The position numbers were made by a program, and so were the translations under genes. Of a stretch of DNA of 64,000 nt, positions 33,850-42,520 are shown piece after piece. This DNA comes from Ascidiaceihabitans sp029251465 (GTDB taxonomy: Bacteria > Pseudomonadota > Alphaproteobacteria > Rhodobacterales > Rhodobacteraceae). How positions within the stretch are numbered: the first letter of the stretch is position 1; the number at the start of each line of letters is the position of its first letter. A model generated the notes under the pieces. That model was given only the letters and a program-made list of their open reading frames with translations. It was not told the origin of the DNA and did not search any database. The stretch is taken from NCBI RefSeq assembly GCF_042932805.1, contig NZ_CP170633.1:248001-312000 (forward strand), read 5' to 3'.

Positions 33850-34296
33850 ATGGCAAAAGACGGCATGACAATCGGGGCGTTGGCAGATCGCACAGGGCTG
33901 GCCGTCTCGGCCATTCGCTACTACGAGGCACAAGGGTTGATCGCGCCGTGGCGAAACGCGGGCGGGCAGCGACGGTTTGAACGCGCAGATCTTCGACGGC
34001 TTAGCTTTGTTATGATCGCACAGCAGTTCGGGTTTACTCTGCCGCAGATCAAAGCCGAATTGGATCTGCTGCCCGGTGGACGGACCCCGACCAAAGCTGA
34101 CTGGGCGAGAATTAGTAGCGGTTTTCGCGCCTCTTTGGATCAACGTATCGATGCCCTAACGCGCTTGCGTGACAATCTGGATGGCTGCATTGGCTGCGGA
34201 TGCCTGAGCTTGCCCAGCTGTGCGCTATACAACGCTGCAGACAAAGCTGGGCAAAACGGGGCGGGTCCGCGGTATTTGATGGGGGATCGCCCCTGA
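33850..34296 (+). CDS. soxR: redox-sensitive transcriptional activator SoxR
   Basis: A 148-residue MerR-family activator. The N-terminal winged helix has TIGALADRTGLAVSAIRYYE and GLIAPWRNAGGQRRF. A dimerising helix follows, then the [2Fe-2S] cluster motif DGCIGCGCLSLPSCALYN with four cysteines in the CxxCxC-x5-C pattern. The cluster senses redox-cycling compounds. I start it at 33850; a longer upstream frame has no family character. Its gene is divergent from the VOC gene, whose promoter carries a SoxR box. Confidence 0.95.
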   Translation: MAKDGMTIGALADRTGLAVSAIRYYEAQGLIAPWRNAGGQRRFERADLRRLSFVMIAQQFGFTLPQIKAELDLLPGGRTPTKADWARISSGFRASLDQRIDALTRLRDNLDGCIGCGCLSLPSCALYNAADKAGQNGAGPRYLMGDRP

Positions 34297-34307
34297 TCAA
34301 CAAAACG

Positions 34308-34326
34308 GGTGTGCGACACGCACACC
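34308..34326 (+). terminator. hairpin after soxR, possible terminator
   Basis: GGTGTGCG (34308-34315) pairs with CGCACACC (34319-34326) across a three-base loop, 12 bases after the soxR stop. There is no T-tract, so a Rho-independent role is uncertain. Confidence 0.4.
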
Positions 34327-34340
34327 TTACCCGCAGGTTT

Positions 34341-34364
34341 GGCCTGTCTTGATCAAAAATACTC
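34341..34364 (-). repeat. dispersed GAGTATTTTTGATCAAG motif, copy 4
   Basis: On the minus strand GAGTATTTTTGATCAAGACA followed by GGCC. It lies in the 292-base gap between soxR and the ETF-ubiquinone oxidoreductase gene. Confidence 0.6.
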
Positions 34365-34588
34365 AAAAAAAACGCTGAAACTAGCACCACGCTATCAGTG
34401 TCTTGTGCAAAAGTGGCCAAAGCTGTCGCGAACGGCACATCCTCCGACGAAACTCTGGTGTTGCGTCATGTTATGCAGGCTTTACGCTGTGTCTTGATTG
34501 CATCCGCGCGATGGGTGGTTTAGCCAAGCGCGAAAGAATGTTGCGTCCTGTCACGAGTGACGGGTGGATTTGCTAAGGGAGCGCCAAA

Positions 34589-36238
34589 ATGGCCGAAATT
34601 GAACGCGAAACAATGGAATATGATGTGGTCATCGTCGGTGCAGGTCCTGCGGGTCTGTCTGCGGCGATCCGTCTGAAACAGCTTGATCCGGACTGCAACG
34701 TTGTGGTGCTGGAAAAGGGGTCCGAAGTCGGCGCGCACATCTTGTCAGGCGCGGTACTTGACCCTTGCGGTTTGGACGCGTTGATCCCTGATTGGAAAGC
34801 CAAAGGCGCGCCCTTGAACACGCCGGTCGTCGAGGATAATTTCTACATGTTGGGCGAAGCGGGCCAGATCCGCATCCCCAATTTCCCGATGCCGCCGCTG
34901 ATGAACAACCACCACAACTACATCGTGTCGATGGGCAACGTCTGCCGCTGGATGGCCGAACAAGCCGAAGAAATGGGCGTCGAAATCTTCCCCGGCATGT
35001 CGTGTTCCGAGCTGGTGTACGGTGACAACGGCGAAGTCAAAGGTGTCGTTGCGGGCGTATTCGGCCTAGAGGCCGATGGCACAATCGGCGAAAATACCGA
35101 GCCCGGCATGGAACTGCACGGCAAATACGTGTTCTTGTCCGAAGGCGTGCGCGGATCGCTGTCTAAAGAAGTCATCGCCAAGTACAATTTGTCTGACGGT
35201 CACGAGCCACAAAAATTCGGCCTTGGCATGAAAGAAATCTGGGAAATTGATCCGGCCAAGCACAAAGAGGGCACCGTAACCCACACGATGGGTTGGCCTT
35301 TGGGCAGCAACGCAGGCGGCGGTTCATTCGTTTATCACCTTGAGAACAATCAGGTTTACGTCGGTTTCGTGGTGCACTTGAACTACAAAAACCCGCACCT
35401 GTTCCCGTACATGGAATTCCAGCGTTTCAAGCATCACCCGATGATGAAAGAGCTGCTCGAGGGCGGCAAACGTGTGGCGTATGGCGCGCGCGCAATTTCC
35501 GAGGGCGGCTATCAGTCGATGCCGAAAATGGTCGCGCCCGGCGTGGCGCTGTTGGGCTGTTCCGTTGGCATGGTCAATGTGCCGCGCATCAAAGGCAACC
35601 ACAACGCGATGCTGTCCGGCAAAGCCGCCGCCGAGGCCGCGATGGCTGCGATCAAAGCAGATCGCTCTGGCGATGAGCTGACGTCATACGAGACCGAGGT
35701 GCGCACCGGCGCTATTGGCAAAGACCTGAAAAAAGTGCGTAACGTCAAACCATTATGGTCCAAATATGGCCTCACGGCGTCCTTGGCTGTGGGCGGATTT
35801 GACATGTGGTGCAACACCCTAGGCTTTTCGCTGCTGGGCACGCTGAAGCACGGCAAGAACGACGCGGATGCCACCGAAGAAGCATCAAAACACAAGCCAA
35901 TCGACTACCCGAAACCCGATGGAAAACTGTCGTTTGATCGCCTGACCAACGTCGCGTTTTCGTTTACCAACCACGAAGAATCCCAGCCTGCGCACTTGCA
36001 TTTGTTGGACCCTAGCGTGCCCGTTGGTGTGAACCTTGAAAAATACGCAGGCCCGTCAGCGCGGTACTGCCCCGCTGGCGTGTACGAATTTGTCGAGGAA
36101 GCGGGCAAAGACACCAAATTTGTCATCAACTTTCAAAACTGCGTGCACTGCAAGACTTGCGACATCAAAGACCCGAGCCAGAATATCAACTGGACCACGC
36201 CTCAAGGCGGGGACGGGCCGAACTATCCAAATATGTAG
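34589..36238 (+). CDS. electron transfer flavoprotein-ubiquinone oxidoreductase
   Basis: A 549-residue membrane-peripheral enzyme that passes electrons from electron transfer flavoprotein to ubiquinone, serving acyl-CoA dehydrogenases including the one at 19525. The FAD-binding VVIVGAGPAGLSAAIRLKQL lies near the N-terminus. The quinone/FAD region continues with GFVVHLNYKNPHLFPY. A C-terminal ferredoxin-like cluster motif reads CPAGVYEF then NCVHCKTCDIKDPSQ, giving four cysteines for a 4Fe-4S cluster. AAGGGAG precedes the start, and a strong terminator follows the gene. Confidence 0.96.
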   Translation: MAEIERETMEYDVVIVGAGPAGLSAAIRLKQLDPDCNVVVLEKGSEVGAHILSGAVLDPCGLDALIPDWKAKGAPLNTPVVEDNFYMLGEAGQIRIPNFPMPPLMNNHHNYIVSMGNVCRWMAEQAEEMGVEIFPGMSCSELVYGDNGEVKGVVAGVFGLEADGTIGENTEPGMELHGKYVFLSEGVRGSLSKEVIAKYNLSDGHEPQKFGLGMKEIWEIDPAKHKEGTVTHTMGWPLGSNAGGGSFVYHLENNQVYVGFVVHLNYKNPHLFPYMEFQRFKHHPMMKELLEGGKRVAYGARAISEGGYQSMPKMVAPGVALLGCSVGMVNVPRIKGNHNAMLSGKAAAEAAMAAIKADRSGDELTSYETEVRTGAIGKDLKKVRNVKPLWSKYGLTASLAVGGFDMWCNTLGFSLLGTLKHGKNDADATEEASKHKPIDYPKPDGKLSFDRLTNVAFSFTNHEESQPAHLHLLDPSVPVGVNLEKYAGPSARYCPAGVYEFVEEAGKDTKFVINFQNCVHCKTCDIKDPSQNINWTTPQGGDGPNYPNM

Positions 36239-36260
36239 GCTTGGGTCAGCAAGAATTCGA

Positions 36261-36286
36261 AAGGCGGGCTTCGGTCCGCCTTTTTT
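36261..36286 (+). terminator. Rho-independent terminator after the ETF-QO gene
   Basis: AAGGCGGGC-TTCG-GTCCGCCTT forms a nine-base stem with one G-T pair and a cUUCGg tetraloop, followed by a run of T residues. Confidence 0.9.
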
Positions 36287-36389
36287 GTGGGGCCGCACGC
36301 AGATGTGTGCCGATGCAACGTCCCTCAGCCATTGCACCTTTTGATGCACGTGCTAGCTTTGGTCTCAAGCAATATATGAGGCATGCACA

Positions 36390-38105
36390 GTGATCCGATT
36401 TTTGATGTCTGCGGCGTTGGCGGCAGTGGTCTCCACCGCAGCAATCGCCCCAAAGGCAAACGCGCAATCCACCGCAGGGCCGTATTTGGCAGGGCGTCAG
36501 GCGATTGTGCAAAGCGATTACGCGGCCGCGTCACGGTATTACGTACAAGCCTTGGCACGTGACACAAACAACGCAGAATTAATGGAAGGCGCGACCTTGT
36601 CGTTCCTGTCATTAGGCGACATCAGCCGTGCAGCACCGATTGCCGCGCGGATCGAAGCTGCGGGATTGCGCAGTCAGACAGCACACATGGTGTCGATCGC
36701 GGAACTGCTGATCGCAGAGGATTACGACGGCTATCTTGCGCGTGACGCAGATACCATGGGCATCGGCCCGCTGGTGGATACGCTGATCGCCGCATGGGCC
36801 ACATTGGGCCAAGGCAACGCTGACGCGGCGTTTGCCCAATTTGATGCGGTGTCTACAGAGGCGGGAATGTCCGGCTTTGCGATGTATCACAAGGCGATGG
36901 CCTATGGGCTGGTTGGCGATTTCGAAAACGCCGAAGCGCTCTATGCGGATTACGGCGCAGGCGCGATGAACCGCACCCGCCGGGGCATTGTCGCGCGCGC
37001 CGAAGGATTGTCGCAACTTGGGCGCAATGACGATGCGCTACAAAGCCTGCGTTTGGCCTTTGGTGAGGCGACGGACCCGGAATTGAGCATTCTGATCGAG
37101 GCCCTCGAGGCCGGAGAGACGGTGCCGTTCACCCACATTACGTCAGCCCGTGATGGTGCCGCTGAGGTGTTCTTTTCGCTCGCCAGTGCGCTGCGCGGCG
37201 AAGCATCACCAGACTATACGCTACTGTATGGTCGGATGGCCCACGCGCTGCGCCCTGATCATGTGGACGCCTTGCTGCTGAACGCAGAATTACTAGAGGA
37301 ATTGGGTCAATACGACCTCGCGATTGCCGCTTACAAAGCGGTCCCGAGTAAACATACGGCGTCGCATGCCGCCGAGCTGGGGCGTGCAGCGGCCTTGCGC
37401 CGGTCTGACAAAGTTGACGCAGCGATTGAGGTGCTTGAACAGCTTTCGCGCCGGTTTCCCGACATGGCAGCGGTGCAGTCAACCTTGGGTGATGTGCTGC
37501 GCCAAAAAGAAGACTACGAAGACGCGGTTGCCGCCTATGATCGTGCCATCGATCTGATCCCTGAGGGTGGACGTGGCGCGTGGTTTACGCATTACGCCCG
37601 CGCCATCGCGCACGAACGTTTGGACAATTGGGAACTGGCCGAGGCCGATTTTCGCAAAGCGCTGGAATTGAACCCCGGACAGCCCCAAGTCTTGAACTAT
37701 TTGGGCTATTCGATGGTCGAACAGCAGGTCAATCTGGACGAAGCCCTCGAGATGATCGAACAAGCGGTCGCGGCGGAACCGGCCAGTGGTTACATCGTGG
37801 ATTCGCTGGGTTGGGTTTTGTACCGTTTGGGCCGCTACGAAGAAGCCGTTGGCCACATGGAACGCGCGGTTGAACTGGAACCCGTAGATCCGGTTGTGAA
37901 CGATCACTTGGGTGACGTGTATTGGGCCGTAGGTCGCGCCCGCGAGGCGGAATTTCAATGGAAACGTGCCCTGTCATTTGTCGACCCCACGGACACCGAC
38001 AGCGAGGCAGAACCGGACCGGATGCGCCGCAAACTAGAGGTCGGATTGGACGCCGTTCTTGAGATGGAAGGCGCGCCACCCCTTAAGGTTGCCAATGACG
38101 ATTGA
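36390..38105 (+). CDS. exported tetratricopeptide-repeat protein
   Basis: A 571-residue protein with a signal peptide (FLMSAALAAVVSTAAIAPKANAQ is the hydrophobic part in outline). At least six TPR-like helical pairs follow, with conserved small/aromatic positions: QALARDTNNAELMEGA, AAYDRAIDLIPEGGR, ADFRKALELNPGQPQVLNYL, AVAAEPASGYIVDSLGW and AVELEPVDPVVNDHLG. TPR proteins mediate protein interactions in the periplasm. The GTG start has GAGG upstream; an in-frame ATG at 36405 is an alternative. It overlaps ispE by 11 bases. No specific partner is visible. Confidence 0.9.
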   Translation: MIRFLMSAALAAVVSTAAIAPKANAQSTAGPYLAGRQAIVQSDYAAASRYYVQALARDTNNAELMEGATLSFLSLGDISRAAPIAARIEAAGLRSQTAHMVSIAELLIAEDYDGYLARDADTMGIGPLVDTLIAAWATLGQGNADAAFAQFDAVSTEAGMSGFAMYHKAMAYGLVGDFENAEALYADYGAGAMNRTRRGIVARAEGLSQLGRNDDALQSLRLAFGEATDPELSILIEALEAGETVPFTHITSARDGAAEVFFSLASALRGEASPDYTLLYGRMAHALRPDHVDALLLNAELLEELGQYDLAIAAYKAVPSKHTASHAAELGRAAALRRSDKVDAAIEVLEQLSRRFPDMAAVQSTLGDVLRQKEDYEDAVAAYDRAIDLIPEGGRGAWFTHYARAIAHERLDNWELAEADFRKALELNPGQPQVLNYLGYSMVEQQVNLDEALEMIEQAVAAEPASGYIVDSLGWVLYRLGRYEEAVGHMERAVELEPVDPVVNDHLGDVYWAVGRAREAEFQWKRALSFVDPTDTDSEAEPDRMRRKLEVGLDAVLEMEGAPPLKVANDD

Positions 38106-38901
38106 GGCCTTTGCGCCTGCGAAAATCAATCTGACCCTGCATGTGACGGGTCAGCGGCACGATGGGTATCACCTACTGGATTCACTGGTCGTATTTGCGA
38201 ATGTCGGGGATCGTATCTGGATCGAACCAGCTGATGAGATGTCGTTGGAAATCACCGGCCCCTTTGCGCAGGGTGTTCCTGCAGATGCCAGAAATCTGGT
38301 CTGGAAAGCGGCCGTGTTGGCAGGGCACACAGCGCATATTCGATTAGAGAAAAACTTGCCTCACGGGGCAGGAATCGGCGGCGGATCATCTGATGCCGGC
38401 GCGCTACTGGCGGCACTTGGGTGCGCTGACACAGGTGTGTCCTTGGGGGCTGATGTGCCGGTTTGTCGGTTGGGCCAAGCGGCGCAGATGTCGGGTATTG
38501 GTGACATGGTTGAACCGTTTTTAGGAATGCCGTCGCTGTTTGCTGTGTTGGTTAATTCAGGCGTGCATGTGCCCACCCCGCAAGTGTTTAAGACGCTGAA
38601 AAACAAAGATAATCCGGCGATGACAGGCGAATTTTCAACGCATGATACGGCCGCCGCTTTGATCGACTGGGTGTCAGATCAGCGCAACGATCTTGAGGCC
38701 GCAGCGATCGCCTGCGCCCCTGAAATAGCAGGCGTTCTCGAGGTGTTAAGGGGGCAGCCAAATCAAAAGTTGGTCCGCATGTCTGGATCCGGTGCGACGT
38801 GTTTTGCACTGTTTGAAACAGCCGCTGACGCGCAAACTGCCGCAGCCGCAATCCGCCTTCAGAACCCCGATTGGTGGGTTGTGGACTGCGCGCTTAGTTG
38901 A
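38095..38901 (+). CDS. ispE: 4-diphosphocytidyl-2-C-methyl-D-erythritol kinase
   Basis: Phosphorylates CDP-methylerythritol in the non-mevalonate isoprenoid pathway. The GHMP-kinase motif LPHGAGIGGGSSDAGAL binds the ATP phosphates. The N-terminal FAPAKINLTLHVTG and the C-terminal MSGSGATCFALFE are diagnostic. At 268 residues it is slightly short for the family. The start overlaps the TPR gene by 11 bases, and the stop overlaps the convergent polyprenyl synthase stop by eight bases. Both products serve isoprenoid synthesis. Confidence 0.95.
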   Translation: MTIEAFAPAKINLTLHVTGQRHDGYHLLDSLVVFANVGDRIWIEPADEMSLEITGPFAQGVPADARNLVWKAAVLAGHTAHIRLEKNLPHGAGIGGGSSDAGALLAALGCADTGVSLGADVPVCRLGQAAQMSGIGDMVEPFLGMPSLFAVLVNSGVHVPTPQVFKTLKNKDNPAMTGEFSTHDTAAALIDWVSDQRNDLEAAAIACAPEIAGVLEVLRGQPNQKLVRMSGSGATCFALFETAADAQTAAAAIRLQNPDWWVVDCALS

Positions 38902-39910
38902 TCCGTTCAACCACGTAATCTGCTAAATCAATCAGCATCTTTTTGACCGGATGATCGGGCAACGTTGCCAACGCTGACGTGCTTTTCGCCGCCCATTCCA
39001 GCGCTTGGTCGCGGGTTTCGCTGAGCGTGTTGTGTTTGTGAAGCAGCGCCAAGGCGTGATCCAGATCGCCGTCTTCTTGCACGCCTTTTTCGATGGTGCG
39101 CTGCCAAAAGGCGCGCTCTTCGGCGTCGGCTTTGGCCACGGCTTTGATCACCGGCAAGGTCAGTTTGCGTTCGCGGAAATCGTCGCCGATATTTTTGCCT
39201 GTGGCCGCAGATTGGCCCTGATAATCCAGCAAATCATCGACGATTTGAAAGGCGATGCCGAGCGCGTCGCCGTAGTCAAACAACGCCTGCACAATCGCAT
39301 CGTCAGCACCGGAAATGACGCCGCCCACTTCGGTCGCAGCCGAAAACAACGCCGCCGTTTTTCCACGTACAATTTGCAAATAGGTGCCTTCGCCAGTTGC
39401 CAGATCCCGGGCTGCGGTCAGCTGCAAAACTTCGCCCTCAGCAATCGTGGCAGAGGCATTGGCAAGGATGTCGAGCACCCGCAAAGACCCGGTTTCAACC
39501 ATCAACTGAAACGAGCGTGAGAACAGATAATCACCGACCAAAACCGACGATTGATTGTCCCACAACAGGTTGGCCGTTGGGCGACCACGTCGTTGCGCGC
39601 TTTCGTCAACCACGTCGTCATGCAACAGGGTCGCTGTGTGAATGAATTCGACCGTCGCTGCCAAATGGATGTGAAACGGACCGCCGTAGCCACACATGCG
39701 GGCGGCCGCCAAAGTCAGCATTGGGCGCAAACGTTTGCCACCTGCACCGACCAAATGCGCGGTCACTTCAGGGATGCGAGGCGCGTGTTCTGATGCCATG
39801 CGCGCCGCAATCAAATCGTTCACGGCAACCATGTCATCGGCCAGAAACGCGGCCAGTTGGTCATGCGGTTTTTGCGTCGCATCAGAAGGGGAAGGCATGC
39901 TGGTCATCAA
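38894..39910 (-). CDS. polyprenyl diphosphate synthase (probably quinone side chain)
   Basis: A 338-residue trans-prenyltransferase that extends farnesyl- or geranyl-diphosphate with isopentenyl units. The two aspartate-rich motifs are LHDDVVDESAQRRGRPT (about residue 97) and QIVDDLLDYQG (about 222). GGKRLRPML is the substrate-binding motif. Length and sequence fit the octaprenyl/decaprenyl (IspB/DdsA) class that makes the ubiquinone tail, but chain length cannot be read from this alone. The gene overlaps the convergent ispE by eight bases. Confidence 0.93.
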   Translation of the reverse strand: MMTSMPSPSDATQKPHDQLAAFLADDMVAVNDLIAARMASEHAPRIPEVTAHLVGAGGKRLRPMLTLAAARMCGYGGPFHIHLAATVEFIHTATLLHDDVVDESAQRRGRPTANLLWDNQSSVLVGDYLFSRSFQLMVETGSLRVLDILANASATIAEGEVLQLTAARDLATGEGTYLQIVRGKTAALFSAATEVGGVISGADDAIVQALFDYGDALGIAFQIVDDLLDYQGQSAATGKNIGDDFRERKLTLPVIKAVAKADAEERAFWQRTIEKGVQEDGDLDHALALLHKHNTLSETRDQALEWAAKSTSALATLPDHPVKKMLIDLADYVVERIN

Positions 39911-39975
39911 ATATCCTGTGGATCAAATATAGGCCGTCTCGACTGTCGGACCAGTAGGCCTTACACCCGTAAATT

Positions 39976-40194
39976 ATGAAAGAACTTTTACGCAGCACCG
40001 ACCCGACGATCATTGCCTTTGCCCAAGCTCTTTTGTCTGGCGAGGATATAGAATGTTTTCAATTGGACGTAAATATGAGCGTGCTTGAAGGGGGCATCGG
40101 AATTTTCCCGCGCCGATTGATGGTGCGCGAAGATGATCACGACGCTGCGGTGATTGTGATGCACGACAATGAAATCCCGCTCGGCACAAAATGA
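39976..40194 (+). CDS. DUF2007 family small protein
   Basis: A 72-residue protein with the DUF2007 pattern: an N-terminal MKELLRSTDPTIIAFAQALL, an internal short glycine-rich loop (VLEGGIGIFPRRLMV) and a C-terminal acidic tail. Proteins of this type are called putative signal-transducing PII-like proteins; function is unknown. The stop overlaps the next methyltransferase start by ATGA, so they are co-translated. It is divergent from the polyprenyl synthase gene. Confidence 0.87.
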   Translation: MKELLRSTDPTIIAFAQALLSGEDIECFQLDVNMSVLEGGIGIFPRRLMVREDDHDAAVIVMHDNEIPLGTK

Positions 40195-40925
40195 CGGACG
40201 AAGACCTGTCATATGATGCGTTTTTGGGCGGAAAACTGCATTTATGGCAGCCAGCGCAAGGGTATCGCGCGGGCGTCGATCCGGTTTTTCTGGCGGCATC
40301 TGTGAACGCAATCCCGGGACAGTCGGTGTTGGATCTGGGCTGCGGTGTTGGAACTGCGGCTTTATGTCTTGGGGCGCGGGTGCCGGATTTGTTACTGCAA
40401 GGGGTCGAGCGACAAGCGTTTTATGCGGATTTGGCAGGTCGCAACGGGCTGGAAACCGAATGTGCTGACCTTTTGGCGATGCCGCTCGATTTGCGCCAAC
40501 GCCAGTTCGATCACGTCATTGCCAACCCGCCATATTTTGATCGCGCGGCCAGTGTGTCCGCCACCGATGAGGGCCGCGAAGAAGCAATAGGGCAAGACAC
40601 GGCGTTGCGTGATTGGGTGCGCACAGCGGCAAAGCGTTTAAAGCCAAAGGGTTACGCGCATTTCATTCACCGCGTTGAACGGTTGCCCGAACTGATGGCG
40701 GCGGCAAACGAAGTTCTTGGCAGCATCCATGTTTTGCCGCTGGTGCCACGTGTCGGGCGAAGCGCCGAGCTGGTGATTTTGCGGGCACGCAAAGAAGGAC
40801 GCGCTGCATTTAAATTATTTTCACCGCTGATTCTGCACAGCGGCGAACGCCACGTGACAGATCGCGAAAGCTATACTCCTGATATCAAAGCAGTTCTACG
40901 CGACGGTGCCGCGCTTAGGTTTTAA
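40191..40925 (+). CDS. SAM-dependent methyltransferase, tRNA/rRNA N6-adenine type
   Basis: A 244-residue Rossmann-fold methyltransferase of the MTS/TrmN6-like group. The SAM motif is VLDLGCGVGTAALCLG, near residue 44. The NPPYF motif (VIANPPYFDRAAS, about residue 107) is the amino-methyltransferase signature for adenine or cytosine N-methylation. The closest known function is tRNA1(Val) m6A37 methyltransferase, but the substrate is unconfirmed. Its start overlaps the DUF2007 gene stop. Confidence 0.88.
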   Translation: MTDEDLSYDAFLGGKLHLWQPAQGYRAGVDPVFLAASVNAIPGQSVLDLGCGVGTAALCLGARVPDLLLQGVERQAFYADLAGRNGLETECADLLAMPLDLRQRQFDHVIANPPYFDRAASVSATDEGREEAIGQDTALRDWVRTAAKRLKPKGYAHFIHRVERLPELMAAANEVLGSIHVLPLVPRVGRSAELVILRARKEGRAAFKLFSPLILHSGERHVTDRESYTPDIKAVLRDGAALRF

Positions 40926-41027
40926 TCTTTTGGTAAGAACTTTTATGCCTACATTGCAGGTGCGGCGTGACAGATGATGAAATCCATGATTCACTTGGTC
41001 ACGCACACTATCATCAAGGAGGACTGC

Positions 41028-41192
41028 ATGAGCTTGAACGCACATCTGGAAGAACTGAAGAAGAAGCACAATTCCCTTAGTAGCGCCGTAGAAGCGGCCC
41101 AGCGCGCACCGGGCGTCGACACCTTAGAGGTCGCGACCATGAAAAAGCAAAAACTGAAACTGAAACAAGAGATCACGCGCCTGTCGAGTTGA
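41028..41192 (+). CDS. YdcH/DUF465 family small protein
   Basis: A 54-residue all-helical protein matching the YdcH (DUF465) family. It starts MSLNAHLEELKKKHNSLSS, then has a basic lysine stretch (MKKQKLKLKQEI). AAGGAGGAC precedes the ATG at 41028, making this start far better than the open frame extending upstream. Function is unknown. Confidence 0.9.
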   Translation: MSLNAHLEELKKKHNSLSSAVEAAQRAPGVDTLEVATMKKQKLKLKQEITRLSS

Positions 41193-41259
41193 CGCGCGCG
41201 CAGTGATTTAGGTTTTAGGCGCGGGGTGATCAATGTTGGTTGCCACCGCGCCAAACGAA

Positions 41260-42198
41260 CTACATCTTTGAGACGGATATGACATTGAGTGCTGCTGTGA
41301 TGGCGGCGGTCTTGTCGATCTCGGCCAGCATCCAGTCACGGAATGCTTTGACCTGTGGGCGGTTTTCGCTGCCTTCGGGACAAATAAACCTGAAGCGTGC
41401 GCCGGTGCCTAGTGCTGTGGGAAATGGTAAAACCAACCGACCTTCCGCCACATCTTTGACGACCAAAGCACGCCGTCCCAGAACGACTCCGACCCCTGCG
41501 AGGGCAGCATCAACAGCGTGATCAGCTTGCGAAAACTGTGGGCCATGTCCTTCGCTAAATTCCACATCCATCGCTTTGAACCATGCGGCCCAATCACAGG
41601 GCGGGTCTAAAAAATCGATGCTATGATCCACAATCAGTGGGGCCTTGGTCAGGCTTTCAGGGGTCGGATAGCGCGCTGCCAATTCCGGCGTCATAACCGG
41701 TGCGATCCATTCTTCGGCCAATGACAGCGAATACAGGCCTGGATCAGGCCCATAGCCAAAGCGGATTGCCACGTCGATGGCATCCCGCCCAAAATCCATC
41801 ATTTTTAGCGATGCTGAAAACCGCAGCTCGATCTCTGGATGGGCTTGCGCGAATTCGTACAAACGCGGAGCGAGCCACTTGGCGGTGAACGCGGGCCCTG
41901 CGGTCACGGTCAATGTCTGGTTGTCTTGCAGCCGTTCTGCTGAACGCCACGCCGCGGCCAGAATTTGAAACCCGTCCTTGGCACCTGGCGCAAGGGCATG
42001 CCCTGCCTCTGTCAATTCGACCGCGCGGTTAAGGCGGCGAAACAACGGGGCACCCAGATGTTCCTCAAGCGATTTGATTTGATAGGACAATGCGGCAGGC
42101 GTGACGTGCAATTCATCCGCAGCCTTTGCAAAAGACATGTGACGAGCTGCGGCATCAAAAGCACGCAAGGCGGTAAGCGGGGGCAAGCGATCAGGCAT
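41260..42198 (-). CDS. LysR family transcriptional regulator, GcvA-like
   Basis: A 312-residue LysR-type regulator. The N-terminal winged helix runs about residues 6-65, including LRAFDAAARHMSFAKAADEL and HVTPAALSYQIKSLEEHLG. The effector domain follows, with DPGLYSLSLAEEWIAPVMTPE and the conserved RALVVKDVAEGRLVLPF region. The pattern matches the GcvA-like group. A 25-base inverted repeat (42200-42224) lies immediately before its start and faces a 39-codon gene on the other strand, so the gene probably regulates itself and that neighbour. The effector is unknown. Confidence 0.92.
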   Translation of the reverse strand: MPDRLPPLTALRAFDAAARHMSFAKAADELHVTPAALSYQIKSLEEHLGAPLFRRLNRAVELTEAGHALAPGAKDGFQILAAAWRSAERLQDNQTLTVTAGPAFTAKWLAPRLYEFAQAHPEIELRFSASLKMMDFGRDAIDVAIRFGYGPDPGLYSLSLAEEWIAPVMTPELAARYPTPESLTKAPLIVDHSIDFLDPPCDWAAWFKAMDVEFSEGHGPQFSQADHAVDAALAGVGVVLGRRALVVKDVAEGRLVLPFPTALGTGARFRFICPEGSENRPQVKAFRDWMLAEIDKTAAITAALNVISVSKM

Positions 42199-42199
42199 G

Positions 42200-42224
42200 T
42201 TCAGTTTAATACAGCTTAACTGAA
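42200..42224. promoter_or_regulatory. candidate LysR operator
   Basis: TTCAGT (42200-42205) and ACTGAA (42219-42224) form perfect arms around a 13-base AT-rich centre with TTAA at each side. It is located two bases before the LysR start and 85 bases before the divergent small gene. Confidence 0.5.
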
Positions 42225-42308
42225 GCTATGAAAAGTCTCGTTTGTCAGCTTGTAGCGAAAGGCGCATATTCATCTCAAGTCAAATGCACTTATGCAAAGG
42301 ATAATTAG

Positions 42309-42428
42309 ATGTTTGAAGTTTCTGCAAACCCCGCCGTTCAACAAGGTATCAAAGCTGCGCACGCAACACGCGCTGAGGCCGTAAGCCAAGCTTGGAATTG
42401 GTTGTTTGGCAAAAAATCTTCCCGCTGA
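42309..42428 (+). CDS. 39-residue small protein divergent from LysR gene
   Basis: AAAGGA lies at a good distance before the ATG. The product MFEVSANPAVQQGIKAAHAT (first 20 residues) continues with RAEAVSQAWNWLFGKKSSR. It would form one amphipathic helix with a Trp pair near the end and a basic tail. I recognise no family with certainty. Convincing ribosome site, clean stop, and the bidirectional terminator 43 bases after it all support a real gene. The adjacent LysR gene and its operator make regulation of this gene plausible. Confidence 0.6.
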   Translation: MFEVSANPAVQQGIKAAHATRAEAVSQAWNWLFGKKSSR

Positions 42429-42470
42429 AGAACCCGATCTTTTTCTGGGTCCTACTTACGGGATGACAAA

Positions 42471-42503
42471 AGGGCCGTTCCATCATGTGGGCCGGCCCTG
42501 CTT
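42471..42503. terminator. bidirectional terminator between small gene and phaB
   Basis: AGGGCCG (42471-42477) pairs with CGGCCCT (42493-42499). On the plus strand GCTTTTG follows; on the minus strand TTTTGTC follows. It can end both the small plus-strand gene and phaB. Confidence 0.6.
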
Positions 42504-42520
42504 TTGACTATTTGGTCGAC

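Noticed and set aside
41210..41250. GGCGCGG...CCGCGCC inverted repeat between the YdcH and LysR genes as a terminator
   Set aside because: No T-tract on either strand and a 21-base loop; kept only as a possible structure.
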